This document shows, piece by piece, positions 9,018 through 17,824 of a DNA stretch of 64,000 nucleotides. Location of the stretch: the NCBI RefSeq assembly GCF_039962255.1, contig NZ_JAMPKY010000008.1, forward strand, positions 186,001-250,000, written 5' to 3'. How positions within the stretch are numbered: the stretch's first letter is position 1; each line of letters begins with the position of its first letter. Below the pieces are notes generated by a model, which searched no databases, was not told the DNA's origin, and saw only the letters and a program-made list of their open reading frames with translations. The position numbers and the translations under genes are program-made. The stretch is from Leptolyngbya subtilissima AS-A7 (lineage in GTDB: Bacteria; Cyanobacteriota; Cyanobacteriia; Phormidesmidales; Phormidesmidaceae).

Positions 9018-9635
9018 CTAATAGCTGGCTGACATCAAAATCTGATCCACGGAAAGGTTGAGGCACGGGAAAGTGCTTGATTCGAGCGCTTGGTTGCTGA
9101 CAAATCGCTGCATTTGGTATTCGCCCTCAATGAGCTGGCAAAGGGTGATGGTGGGTTGTTTGGGCTGACCGATATAGCGAACGGCTCCCAAAGCCCGATA
9201 GTCCACAATCCAGTATTCCTGAACGCCCATGGCTTCGTACTCCACGAGTTTGTGGCCATAATCGTCGCGCCAGTTGGTGCTGACCACTTCAATCAGCAGG
9301 GGTACCGTTTTGCCCAACTGCACAGTGGAAGCACTTTCCCAGAGGGGTTCGTTCGCTAGCTCCCGCTTATCGAGCACAATCACATCGGGGCGATAGCCCG
9401 ACTCGGGCTGCTGAGGCTTGATTAACCCGCTTTTAGGAATGGTGTAGGGCAGGTTTTGTTGCCGAAAGTGCAGGGTTAATTCTTCGGCCAAAAAGGCACC
9501 GATAAGTTCGTGGGCCCCGGTAGGCTGCATTTTAACAACGTACCCGCTGTAGAGTTCGTACTGACCACCGCTTTCAGGAATCCATTCGATAAATTCCTCG
9601 AAACTCATGGCGCTGGTATTGAGGGCTTGAACCAT
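9018..9635 (-). CDS. Uma2 family endonuclease-like protein (DUF820)
   Basis: A 205-aa member of the Uma2/DUF820 family, which has a PD-(D/E)xK nuclease fold and is greatly expanded in cyanobacteria. The core motif runs from GYRPDVIVLDKREL, through the acidic strand LLIEVVSTNWRDDYGHKL, to YEAMGVQEYWIVDY near residue 150. These supply the Asp, Glu and Lys of the nuclease site. The biological role is undefined: some copies are thought to be mobile-element or defence related, but this one stands alone among housekeeping genes. It lies 19 bp upstream of the start-proximal side of dusB on the other side of its stop, so no tight operon is evident. Confidence 0.8.
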   Translation of the reverse strand: MVQALNTSAMSFEEFIEWIPESGGQYELYSGYVVKMQPTGAHELIGAFLAEELTLHFRQQNLPYTIPKSGLIKPQQPESGYRPDVIVLDKRELANEPLWESASTVQLGKTVPLLIEVVSTNWRDDYGHKLVEYEAMGVQEYWIVDYRALGAVRYIGQPKQPTITLCQLIEGEYQMQRFVSNQALESSTFPCLNLSVDQILMSASY

Positions 9636-9653
9636 GATGATTCCACTAAAAGA

Positions 9654-10730
9654 TCACATTAAAGGAGCCAATGTCTCGGGGTCTACGAGGGCAGTCGCCT
9701 CTCGCTGCTCTATTATGCTGTCGAGCTGAGCGATCGCCCTATCCAACAGATCATAGCCAGCTTCCACCGCATCAATTTGGCAGAGCTGTTGGCGGAGGGG
9801 AGCAGCTCCTTCAAAACCTTTGACATACCAAGCCATGTGCTTGCGGGCCTGGTGAATGCCCTTCTGACCTTTGTACTGCCACAGCAGCCCCAGATGCTCG
9901 CGGGCGCAACGCAGCCGCTCCACTGAGGTATGCGCCGCAGGGATGATGCCGGTTTTTAAGAATCCGTCGATTTCACCCACCAAAAAGGGGTAGCCCAGAG
10001 TCCCCCGTGAGCACATCACCCCATCGGCCCCAGTTTCTTTTAGGCAGCGCACCGCTGACTCCACTGAGACAATGTCGCCGTTAGCAATCACTGGAATCGA
10101 GAGGGAGGCCTTGACTCGGGCAATCCAATCCCAGCGGGCGGGGCCGTGGTAGCCCTGGCTGCGGGTGCGACCGTGGAGGGTGAGCATTTGAGCCCCAGCC
10201 GCCTCCATGCGACGGGCAAATTCGACCGCATTGATGTGGTCATCATCCCAGCCCAGGCGAGTTTTGATGGTGACGGGCACGGGCACCGCCTCAGCCACAG
10301 TGCGCACAATCGCTTCAGCTATTTCGGGCTGGCGCAGCAGTGACGACCCGCCGCCCTTTTTGGTGATTTTATTCACCGGGCAGCCCATGTTGATATCGAT
10401 GGTTTTGGCCCCCTCGGCGACAGCTTTGCTAGCGGCAGCGGCCATAAAGTCAGGGCGACAGTCAAACAGCTGAATAGATATGGGCTGCTCGCGATCGCCA
10501 ATATCCATAATCTTCTCCAGCTGCTGGGCGTGGCAAACTCCAGTAGCCTGCACCATCTCGGTGTAAAGCATCGAGACTGGCGCGTAGCGACGCACTAGCT
10601 GGCGAAAGGCGCGATCGGTCACGCCCGAGAGGGGGGCCTGGAGCACCCGGCTCTGAATAGTTACCGAGCCGATCACCAGGGGCGATCGCAGCCGCTGCAG
10701 GAGCGTGGAGGAGAGAGAAACCATGACCAT
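9654..10730 (-). CDS. dusB: tRNA-dihydrouridine synthase
   Basis: A 358-aa flavoenzyme that reduces uridine to dihydrouridine in the D-loop of tRNA. It is a TIM-barrel DUS protein with the opening LQAPLSGVTDRAFRQLVRRY, the catalytic-cysteine motif INMGCPVNKITKKGGGSSLL, the FMN/tRNA-contacting TIKTRLGWDD, LTLHGRTRSQGYHGPA, and the FMN phosphate site PVIANGDI. The DusB subgroup is inferred from these motifs and the length. An alternative start two codons inside is possible. It begins 12 bp after the end of the upstream cyclase gene on the same strand and may be co-transcribed with it. Confidence 0.92.
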   Translation of the reverse strand: MVMVSLSSTLLQRLRSPLVIGSVTIQSRVLQAPLSGVTDRAFRQLVRRYAPVSMLYTEMVQATGVCHAQQLEKIMDIGDREQPISIQLFDCRPDFMAAAASKAVAEGAKTIDINMGCPVNKITKKGGGSSLLRQPEIAEAIVRTVAEAVPVPVTIKTRLGWDDDHINAVEFARRMEAAGAQMLTLHGRTRSQGYHGPARWDWIARVKASLSIPVIANGDIVSVESAVRCLKETGADGVMCSRGTLGYPFLVGEIDGFLKTGIIPAAHTSVERLRCAREHLGLLWQYKGQKGIHQARKHMAWYVKGFEGAAPLRQQLCQIDAVEAGYDLLDRAIAQLDSIIEQREATALVDPETLAPLM

Positions 10731-10742
10731 CCGAATACTTGA

Positions 10743-12296
10743 CTAGAGCTTGCCCACCAGCCAATAGGTGAGCATTTGGCCACGGCCCTTAACCGCCACG
10801 TAGCCGCGCTGCTCAAACTGAAACTGGTCCTTCAGTCTTTCGTACAGGTCGGGGGTGACCTGAATGCGCTGGGCTTCTCCAGTAGCTTCCATGCGGCTGG
10901 CAATGTTGACGGTGTCACCCCACAGATCGTAGGCGAATTTACGCCGCCCGATTACCCCGGCCACTACCGGACCAGTATTAATGCCTACTCGAATCTGAAA
11001 GGTCTTGCCGTCGGGGCGGGGAAACTGCTTGATGGCATCGCAGATGTCGAGGGCAAACTGGGCGATCGCAGCGGCATGGTCGTCGTTGGGAGAGGGCAGG
11101 CCCCCAGCCACCATGTAGGCATCGCCAATGGTTTTAATTTTTTCTAGCCGATGAAACTCAGCTAGCTGATCAAACATCGAAAACACTTCGTTGAGCAGCT
11201 TGACCAGCTCGCGCGGCGTCATCTCGCTAGAGGCGGCGGTAAAGTCAACTAGATCGGCGAACAGTACGCTGATCTGATCGAGGCTCTCAGCAATGGTGCG
11301 CGCTCCGCCCTTGAGGCGCTGAGCAATGCGATAGGGCAGAATGTTGACCAGCAGGCGATCGGCCTGCTGCCGCTGCTGGCGCAGCTCAGTCTCCATTTGG
11401 CGACGTTCGCTGATGTCATGGACAATGCCTTCATAGTGCAGGAAGGTGCCCGCTTTGTCCCACACCTTCCAAATATCCTCGCTCACCCAAAAGGTCGTGC
11501 CGTCTTTGCGAAACACCTCCGACTCGGCGTCGGTAATTTTGTCAAAGCGATCGAGATATACCGTCAGTTCATCGCGGCGCTTGGGCTGGAGATAGATTTG
11601 GCGACTGATATCTTCGACGGTGGCCACCATCTCCGGGGCCGACTCATAGCCATAGAGGCGAGCCATGGAGGGGTTGACGCTGAGCAGCTGCCCTGTAGCC
11701 GAGGCCTTAAAAATACCCACCGTCGCATTCTCAAAAATGCTGCGGTAGTTCATCTCGGCCGAAATCAGCGCCTGCTCCATCTGGGTGCGTTCCTGCACCT
11801 CTTGGATCAGGAGCGCGTTTTGCTGGCTGAGCTGCTGCCGCTGCTGGGCCAGCCGCAGTTGGTTTTGCACTCGCACCAGCACTTCCTGCACCGCAAAGGG
11901 CTTGGTGATGTAGTCAGTAGCCCCAACTTGAAACGCTTTGACCTTGTCTACCGAATCTATTAAAGAACTCAAAACAATCACCGGTATCTCGGCGGTGAGG
12001 GGGTTGTGCTTGAGCTGCTGGCACAGAGAGTAACCATCCATGTCGGGCAGCAGAATATCGAGCAGCACCAGCCCTGGGCGTCCTGCCGAGATCAGCGCGA
12101 TCGCCTGCTGCCCACTTTCAGCCACCTGAATTCGGTACCCCTGCTGGCTCAGAAGCCGCTGCAGCAGGCACGATGTCTCAGCATCGTCGTCGACGATGAC
12201 TAAATCAATGGCAATGGGGGCATCATCCACAGCACGGGGGCAGGGCAGACTAGGGGATTGGTCTAAGCATACGGGTATTGAGCCGAAACGATGCAC
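10743..12296 (-). CDS. Response regulator-PAS-adenylate cyclase (class III)
   Basis: A 517-aa signalling protein. Residues about 30-150 form a receiver domain (acidic pair in VIVDDDAE, phosphoacceptor Asp80 in LVLLDILLPDMDG, Lys in TDYITKPF). A short coiled coil follows, then a PAS domain with PAC end (about 175-300), then a class III cyclase domain (about 335-515). Cyclase metal ligands are Asp348 (FADLVDFT) and Asp392 (KTIGDAYM). The base-recognising residues are Lys388 and Asp457 (YDLWGD), the ATP-type pair rather than the Glu/Cys pair of guanylate cyclases; Asn464 and Arg468 are the transition-state residues. It should make cAMP in response to phosphorylation and a PAS ligand. The cognate kinase is not in the window. 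Confidence 0.9.
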   Translation of the reverse strand: MHRFGSIPVCLDQSPSLPCPRAVDDAPIAIDLVIVDDDAETSCLLQRLLSQQGYRIQVAESGQQAIALISAGRPGLVLLDILLPDMDGYSLCQQLKHNPLTAEIPVIVLSSLIDSVDKVKAFQVGATDYITKPFAVQEVLVRVQNQLRLAQQRQQLSQQNALLIQEVQERTQMEQALISAEMNYRSIFENATVGIFKASATGQLLSVNPSMARLYGYESAPEMVATVEDISRQIYLQPKRRDELTVYLDRFDKITDAESEVFRKDGTTFWVSEDIWKVWDKAGTFLHYEGIVHDISERRQMETELRQQRQQADRLLVNILPYRIAQRLKGGARTIAESLDQISVLFADLVDFTAASSEMTPRELVKLLNEVFSMFDQLAEFHRLEKIKTIGDAYMVAGGLPSPNDDHAAAIAQFALDICDAIKQFPRPDGKTFQIRVGINTGPVVAGVIGRRKFAYDLWGDTVNIASRMEATGEAQRIQVTPDLYERLKDQFQFEQRGYVAVKGRGQMLTYWLVGKL

Positions 12297-12372
12297 CGGA
12301 TCTACACCCTGGGCACTAGGGTAACGCCATCGTGCCAGAGGGTGTGCTCAAAGGAGAATGATTGATGGCTAG

Positions 12373-13461
12373 CTACCGCACCTTAAGTGCGCCACCACGG
12401 TTGCGGTAGCCCGTCACCAACCCCTGGCGAAAGGTAACTTCGCCGTCTGAAAAGTGAAACACTTCTTCGCAGCTGTTGTCGTTGCGGCTGATGGCCACCG
12501 GGGTTTGCCCCTCAGCCCGCAGCACTTCAGTCCGGCTGGAGCCCATGGTCCAAAACTCAGCAGCAGTTTGACCGGGCAGCAGGGCCGGGGGTTGCGCCGA
12601 CACCTTGAGGTTCTGGTCAGAGTTGAGGTAGCCAATCACCTGGCCATTTTCAAACAGCACCGAGCTTTTGCCGTAGTACAGGGTGGTAAAACCGTTCGAG
12701 GTGTATTGCTCTTGGCGAGTGGGTGTGCCCTGGAGTTGCAACACGTCGGTTTCGGTAGATCCTAATGTCCAGTGGTCTTGAGGTGCGCTCACTGAAACCA
12801 CCACGTCGCCGTCGGCTAGGACCTGGAGGTTGCCGTCGGGGTTGTCGTACTGCTTCACGTAGCCGTTGTGCAGCTCAACGATGCTGTTGCCGTAGCGCAG
12901 GGTTTGCTGACAGGCCCCTTGATACTGCATGGTTTGGGAAGGCGCTCCCTGAATTGCTGTTACCAGATCGCGATCGGAGCCTAAGGTCCAGTAGGTTTTG
13001 TGGTCGGGGGCGCGGCTGGCCCGGTTACCCACATTGCTTTGGGCATACTGCAAGTTGCGCTCGTACTCGACGACTTTTTGTTTGGCTAAAGCCGCATTGG
13101 TGTGGCCATTGGGTACCGCTCGCATGTAGGCGATCGCCCGCTGCCAGAGAATGACCACCTCAGCCCACTCTTCGCTAAACTCTGCGCTTTGGGTGAGCTG
13201 TGCCGCTTTCATGGCCTGCTCAGATCCCTGACGAAACGCATCGTTGTTGACGGACACAGCAGCACGAGCGGGCAGCCACGACCAGGTGCGATCTTGGGGA
13301 TTAAGAAATATGAAACCAGCGGCGATGCCGAGGCCTACCGATAGCCCAACCGCACTCCAAGTCAGTCGTTCTCGCAGGGTTTGCCCCGGTCGCTTGAGTA
13401 CAAAACTGTACAGGGTTTGAGGATTTTGCCCGTCTAGCTCAGGATGGCTACGTTTAGTCAT
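12373..13461 (-). CDS. Single-TM protein with three tandem WTLGS repeats, unknown function
   Basis: The start at 13461 (MTKRSHPELDG) gives 362 aa. A TM helix (VGLSVGLGIAAGFIF) follows about 40 residues of cytoplasmic sequence, then a helical stretch. Three repeats of roughly 65-75 residues end the protein. Each starts YWTLGSDRD, HWTLGSTET or FWTMGSSRT, continues with a QGxP-like turn and a YGxSxVxxxNGxVxGY-like strand pair, and ends NLQV, NLKV or ALKV. The repeats look like compact beta-rich modules. I know similar repeats in cyanobacterial hypothetical proteins but no assigned function. The orientation suggests the repeats face the periplasm or lumen; this is inferred from the lysine/arginine-rich N-terminus. 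Confidence 0.72.
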   Translation of the reverse strand: MTKRSHPELDGQNPQTLYSFVLKRPGQTLRERLTWSAVGLSVGLGIAAGFIFLNPQDRTWSWLPARAAVSVNNDAFRQGSEQAMKAAQLTQSAEFSEEWAEVVILWQRAIAYMRAVPNGHTNAALAKQKVVEYERNLQYAQSNVGNRASRAPDHKTYWTLGSDRDLVTAIQGAPSQTMQYQGACQQTLRYGNSIVELHNGYVKQYDNPDGNLQVLADGDVVVSVSAPQDHWTLGSTETDVLQLQGTPTRQEQYTSNGFTTLYYGKSSVLFENGQVIGYLNSDQNLKVSAQPPALLPGQTAAEFWTMGSSRTEVLRAEGQTPVAISRNDNSCEEVFHFSDGEVTFRQGLVTGYRNRGGALKVR

Positions 13462-13783
13462 AGGGATTAAGGAGGAGTGAACAACCCCAGTACCAGTCTG
13501 TGGGCTAAGGGCCACAGCAGAGCTCGTCTGGAGCTTCCGTTAAGGATCAAAACCTAAGGAGATATGCAGAGAATAGGAGAGGATAAAGCCCCAGGATAAC
13601 GCCGGAGAGCGCAGAATTAGTATGGGTATATTTAGCCAAACGGCGGAACCTTTAGTCCTCGCCCAAGCTATCTCACAAAACTAGACTATGATTTTAGGCT
13701 TTCTTTAGTTTACGGAAGCTTCTTTAAATTGCCCGTCTGAGTCAATCTCCCACCACCTCCACCTCACTATTTCCTGATCCCCC
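13462..13783. other. Intergenic region between divergent genes
   Basis: A 322-bp spacer with an AT-rich stretch around 13690-13730 and a C/T-rich stretch (13745-13783) directly before the recJ start codon. No RNA gene or clear promoter pair was seen. Confidence 0.5.
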
Positions 13784-16105
13784 ATGGATGCCCTACCGCT
13801 ACGCTGGAACCTGCCCAAGGCGGATGCCGCCCCTGAAAGCTGGGTAGCGACAGTAGCTCGGGCAGTTCCGGGAACAACGCCGCCCCGCTGGCTGGCCCAG
13901 GTGCTGTGGCAGCGACAGCTAGGTTTTACAGAACCGCTAGAGGGCTGGCTAAATCCGGCTCTCTACCAGCCCACCCCCGCTAGCGTCCTGGGGCCAGCAA
14001 TGGCGATCGCTGTCAGCCGCCTCAAGCAGGCGATCGCTACTGAGGAAAAAGTTGCGATCTGGGGAGACTTTGACGCCGATGGGGTAACCTCTACCGCCGT
14101 ACTGTGGGATGGGCTGGGGCAGCTGATCCCAAAGGGCGATCGCCTCACCTATTTCATCCCCAACCGCCTCAGTGAATCCCACGGGCTGTCGCAGCGGGGC
14201 CTCGACCATTTGGCTGCGTGGGGCGCAACCCTGCTGGTGACCTGCGACACCGGCAGCACCAGCGGCGCTGAAATTGCCTACGCCAAGACTCTGGGTCTGG
14301 AGGTGATTGTCACTGACCACCACACCCTGCCAGAAGACGACATTGGCGCGATCGCGCTAATCAACCCCCGCAGCCTGCCCCCCGAGCATCCCCTGTCCAC
14401 GCTGTCGGGGGTGGCGGTAGCCTACAAGCTGCTAGAGGGGCTGTACGAAGCGATGGATACGCCACCACCGCTACCGCTCGATCACGTACTTGATCTAGTA
14501 GCCATTGGCCTGATTGCCGACCTAGTAGAGCTGCGGGGCGACTGCCGCTACTTAGCGCAGATCGGGCTTCAACGATTGCAAACCCAAACCCAGCCCAACT
14601 CACCCTACCCACGACCAGGGCTAGCCGAGCTGCTGGCGTTGTGCAAGCGTACGGGCGATCGCCCCACCGATATTTCCTTTGGGCTGGGGCCGCGCATCAA
14701 TGCTGTCAGCCGCATCCACGGGGACGCTAGCTTTTGTGTGGAACTACTGACCAGTCGCGATCGCGATCGCACCAAAACCCTAGCCTACGAGGCCGAACTG
14801 GCCAACACCCGGCGCAAAGCCCTGCAGCGCGATCTTTACAGTCAGGTGATGGCGCGCCTGGCTCAGGTCGATTTGGCCACCACCCGCTGCCTAGTGCTGG
14901 CTGACGAGTCTTGGCCCACCGGCATTTTGGGATTAGTGGCAGGGCAAGTCACCCAAGCTCTCGGACGCCCAACCATTCTGCTGCGCATCGACCCGCCCTC
15001 GGAGGACGGTAGCCCTCGGCTGGCACGGGGGTCGGCCCGTTCGGTGGCAGGGCTCGATCTCTATCAGCTATTTCAGGCGCAATCGGCGTTACTAACCGGC
15101 TTTGGTGGACACCCGTTAGCAGCGGGGCTGACGCTGCCAGTGGAACATATTGAGGTGCTGGCGGCGGCGCTCAACCGTATGGTGCGCGAGCAGTTGGGCT
15201 GCGACGGTGCGCCGCAGCCCCTGCTTCAAGTCGATCTCACGGTGACGGTGGCAGATCTGGGTCAACCCCTGTTTCGCGAACTCAAGTGGCTAGAGCCCTG
15301 CGGCATGGGCAACCCGGTGCCGAAGCTGCTGCTTGGCAATGTCTGGTTTCGGAATGTCTTTCACAAGAAATTGCGCGATCGCCAAAACAAGGCGGTGAGC
15401 TTCATCAAAACCGAGTTTGAGCTGTGGGATGACGCAGCCGAGACAGGCTTTCCCGGCGAGTGGTGGGGCCACTACCGCGACGAACTTCCCCCAGGCCGCT
15501 GTGATGTGGTGGTCGAACTCGATTTCAACAGCAACACCGGCTACCACGTCAAGCTCATAGACGTGCGCCCCACTACCGTAGGCGAGCCGGGGGCAGAACC
15601 AGGGCCGTCCAACTCCGTTCTCGACTGGCGGCAGCATACTCCTGAGGATCAGGAGCAAGCTCTGGTAGTCAACCAGATACCGATGCAGTGGAGCGACTGG
15701 CAGGCATGGCAGCGGCAGGCCGCCCAGGCAAAGCTGCCCCTAGCCCTAGCCTTTTCTCCGGCGATCGATGACCTGTCGCCGGGGGAGGTCTGGCAAGAGC
15801 TGGTGGGCTTAGCCAAGTACCTGGTTCGCACCCAAACTCCGGTGACGCAATTGCAGCTGAGCGATCGCCTGCGCCTCTCGCCCACCAGCCTTTCCCTTGG
15901 CTTAGCTGCCCTGGCAACCGCCGGGTTTAAGATTGCCGCCCCAGACACCTCCACCCTTGAGGCAGACACAATCACCGTTCAGGTTGACCCTACCCCGGTT
16001 TCGCCTGACCCAGCAGCCGTACAACATTTTCTCGAAGTGGTGCAAGAGGAGCAATTTCGCCGCCGCTATTTTGCCCAGGTGCCGGTGGCTGCCCTTTCCT
16101 GGTAG
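13784..16105 (+). CDS. recJ: Single-stranded-DNA-specific exonuclease RecJ
   Basis: A 773-aa 5'-3' exonuclease acting on single-stranded DNA in recombination and mismatch/base-excision repair. DHH-family motifs appear in order: VAIWGDFDADGVTSTA (motif I, near residue 93), VTCDTGSTS (motif II), VTDHHTLPED (the DHH motif III, near residue 177), and GLGPRINAVSRI (motif IV). The DHHA1 part has LTGFGGHPLAAGLTL. An OB-like domain and an extra C-terminal region of about 150 residues follow, which makes it longer than E. coli RecJ (577 aa), as is usual in cyanobacteria. Its start codon is preceded by a C/T-rich leader rather than a Shine-Dalgarno. sfsA starts 30 bp downstream. Confidence 0.93.
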   Translation: MDALPLRWNLPKADAAPESWVATVARAVPGTTPPRWLAQVLWQRQLGFTEPLEGWLNPALYQPTPASVLGPAMAIAVSRLKQAIATEEKVAIWGDFDADGVTSTAVLWDGLGQLIPKGDRLTYFIPNRLSESHGLSQRGLDHLAAWGATLLVTCDTGSTSGAEIAYAKTLGLEVIVTDHHTLPEDDIGAIALINPRSLPPEHPLSTLSGVAVAYKLLEGLYEAMDTPPPLPLDHVLDLVAIGLIADLVELRGDCRYLAQIGLQRLQTQTQPNSPYPRPGLAELLALCKRTGDRPTDISFGLGPRINAVSRIHGDASFCVELLTSRDRDRTKTLAYEAELANTRRKALQRDLYSQVMARLAQVDLATTRCLVLADESWPTGILGLVAGQVTQALGRPTILLRIDPPSEDGSPRLARGSARSVAGLDLYQLFQAQSALLTGFGGHPLAAGLTLPVEHIEVLAAALNRMVREQLGCDGAPQPLLQVDLTVTVADLGQPLFRELKWLEPCGMGNPVPKLLLGNVWFRNVFHKKLRDRQNKAVSFIKTEFELWDDAAETGFPGEWWGHYRDELPPGRCDVVVELDFNSNTGYHVKLIDVRPTTVGEPGAEPGPSNSVLDWRQHTPEDQEQALVVNQIPMQWSDWQAWQRQAAQAKLPLALAFSPAIDDLSPGEVWQELVGLAKYLVRTQTPVTQLQLSDRLRLSPTSLSLGLAALATAGFKIAAPDTSTLEADTITVQVDPTPVSPDPAAVQHFLEVVQEEQFRRRYFAQVPVAALSW

Positions 16106-16135
16106 GGTGGGCACTGCGCAACATCTTCCGCCGCC

Positions 16136-16867
16136 ATGACCGCCGACTGGTTCTATCCTTTTCCGCCCCTGATTGAGGGCACAGTACTCAAGCGCTACAA
16201 GCGATTTTTTGTCGATATTGAGCTAGAAACCGGTCAGGTGATCGTTGCCCACTGCCCTAATACCGGACCCATGACCGGGGTTTACCATGTCGGCGGACGC
16301 GCACTGGTTTCCTACAACTCCAACCCTAAACGGAAGCTGGCCTACACCTGGGAACTGGCAGAGGTGCGCGACACTGTGCCCACCTGGGCCGGAGTCAACA
16401 CAGCGCTGCCCAATCGCGTGGTGAAGTCACTGCTGGAGGCGCGACAAATTCCAGAGCTAGGCGACTACACCTCCATTCGCCCAGAGGTTCGCTACGGCGG
16501 CGACGGCAAAAGCCGAATCGACTTTGTCATTTCTGGAGAGGATGAAGCCTTAACAACCTACGTTGAGGTCAAAAATACTACCTGGGCCAAGGGCACCCTA
16601 GCCCTGTTTCCCGATACGGTGACCACCCGCGGCCAAAAGCATTTACGGGAACTGGCGGCGCTGGTTCCTGAAACCCAGGCGGCGATGCTGTACTTCATCA
16701 ACCGAGGCGACTGTACCGACTTTGCCCCTGGAGACGAGACCGACCCTACCTATGGCCTGCTGCTGCGCGAAGCCATAGCCAAGGGTGTCCAGGTTCTGCC
16801 CTGCCGGTTTGAGGTGACTCCCGCTGGGCTGCGGTACTTGGGATTGGCAAATTTGAGGCTGAATTGA
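16136..16867 (+). CDS. sfsA: DNA/RNA nuclease SfsA
   Basis: A 243-aa SfsA protein. E. coli SfsA was first linked to maltose-gene stimulation, and SfsA proteins have a nucleic-acid-binding OB part plus a PD-(D/E)xK-like nuclease core. Visible family motifs are VIVAHCPNTGPMTGV near the N-terminus, YTWELAEV, NRVVKSLLEA, the nuclease core YVEVKNTTWAKG and DTVTTRGQKHLREL, and AAMLYFINRGDCTDFAP. The length is normal. It follows recJ closely and ends at a hairpin terminator. Confidence 0.93.
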   Translation: MTADWFYPFPPLIEGTVLKRYKRFFVDIELETGQVIVAHCPNTGPMTGVYHVGGRALVSYNSNPKRKLAYTWELAEVRDTVPTWAGVNTALPNRVVKSLLEARQIPELGDYTSIRPEVRYGGDGKSRIDFVISGEDEALTTYVEVKNTTWAKGTLALFPDTVTTRGQKHLRELAALVPETQAAMLYFINRGDCTDFAPGDETDPTYGLLLREAIAKGVQVLPCRFEVTPAGLRYLGLANLRLN

Positions 16868-16871
16868 GGAA

Positions 16872-16938
16872 GGTGTAAGGTGCAGGGTCCAAGGTTCAAG
16901 GGTGTGCCTTATACCCTGCACCCTATACCCTGTTTTTT
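16872..16938 (+). terminator. Rho-independent terminator after sfsA
   Basis: A 17-bp imperfect inverted repeat (16872-16888 and 16913-16929, 15 of 17 matched) is followed by six T at 16933-16938. The arm sequence resembles another palindrome at 44516-44558. Confidence 0.75.
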
Positions 16939-17674
16939 AGCGGGCGGAGTAGGTGAGCGATCGCCACGCAAAGTGAGGCAACGCCAGCATTCGCCGCCAG
17001 CGCCAGGGCTCTTTGTAGAGGCGGTAGAGCCATTCCAGGTGATTGTTGCACATCCACTCGGGGGCACGAGACTTGACCCCGGCCCAAATATCAAAGCTGC
17101 CGCCAACGCCAATCCACACGCTGTTGGGGCAGAGGTAGCGGTGGTCGCGAATCCACAGTTCTTGGCGGGGCACGCCCATACCCACCAAAATCACGCTGGG
17201 CTGGAGCTGCTCTAGATGGCGCAAAAACTCGGGCTGATCGGTTGGCCCTAGGTAGCCGTGCTGGGTGCCCACTACCTTAAGCCCGGCTATCTGGCGCTGC
17301 CAATACATAGCGGCACGATCGGCCACGCCGGGTACACCGCCATACATAAAGACTGTTTCTTGGGGGGAGATGCGCTTGAGTACTGTGGCAGCCAGCTCAA
17401 TACCTGGCGCGCGCGCTATCCGCTGCCCTTTAGTGCGAAAGTACAGCACGACCCCCGCCCCGTCGGGAATCACAAGTTCGGCATTGACGATGACCTGGCG
17501 CAGGTCGGGGTTTTGGTCGGCCTGCATGGCCATTTCGGCATTCAGAGTGACCACATGGGCCCCATACCCTCGGCGATACTGATCGACGAGCCAGTTTGCA
17601 TAGTTGGTCCGCCAGTGAACAGGCAGCCCCATCACCTGCAAAACTTCTGGTGCATTTGACTGTGCCAACACCAT
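16937..17674 (-). CDS. WecG/TagA/CpsF family glycosyltransferase
   Basis: A 245-aa GT26 enzyme. The family moves N-acetylmannosaminuronic acid or related sugars from UDP-sugar to lipid-linked acceptors in surface polysaccharide assembly. Family motifs are VVTLNAEMAM, LVIPDGAGVVLYF, a central VFMYGGVPGVADRAA strand, LVGMGVPRQELWI and the C-terminal signature GVGGSFDIWAGVKSRAPEW. The ATG at 17674 is preceded at a short distance by a GGAAGG-like ribosome site. An upstream TTG at 17689 is the alternative. It is convergent with sfsA and does not belong to a visible glycan operon. Confidence 0.87.
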   Translation of the reverse strand: MVLAQSNAPEVLQVMGLPVHWRTNYANWLVDQYRRGYGAHVVTLNAEMAMQADQNPDLRQVIVNAELVIPDGAGVVLYFRTKGQRIARAPGIELAATVLKRISPQETVFMYGGVPGVADRAAMYWQRQIAGLKVVGTQHGYLGPTDQPEFLRHLEQLQPSVILVGMGVPRQELWIRDHRYLCPNSVWIGVGGSFDIWAGVKSRAPEWMCNNHLEWLYRLYKEPWRWRRMLALPHFAWRSLTYSAR

Positions 17675-17824
17675 GAACACCTTCCCCAACTGAATTGTGG
17701 GCGCTAAACCGCTGAGTGTGTGTCTTCAGCGCTCGGGCTTGGGCCCCTGTGCGCATTAACCATAGAAGACCATACCTCGAAACTGAATCAATGTGTTGCA
17801 TTTCTCAACGTCAAGGCGGAGGCT

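Noticed and set aside
9018-9635. Uma2 gene as part of a defence system
   Set aside because: Neighbours are tRNA modification and general genes; no defence partner is adjacent and Uma2 copies are very common in cyanobacteria.
17258-17659. 133-codon frame opposite the WecG gene
   Set aside because: It lies fully inside a well-recognised gene on the other strand and shows no domain.
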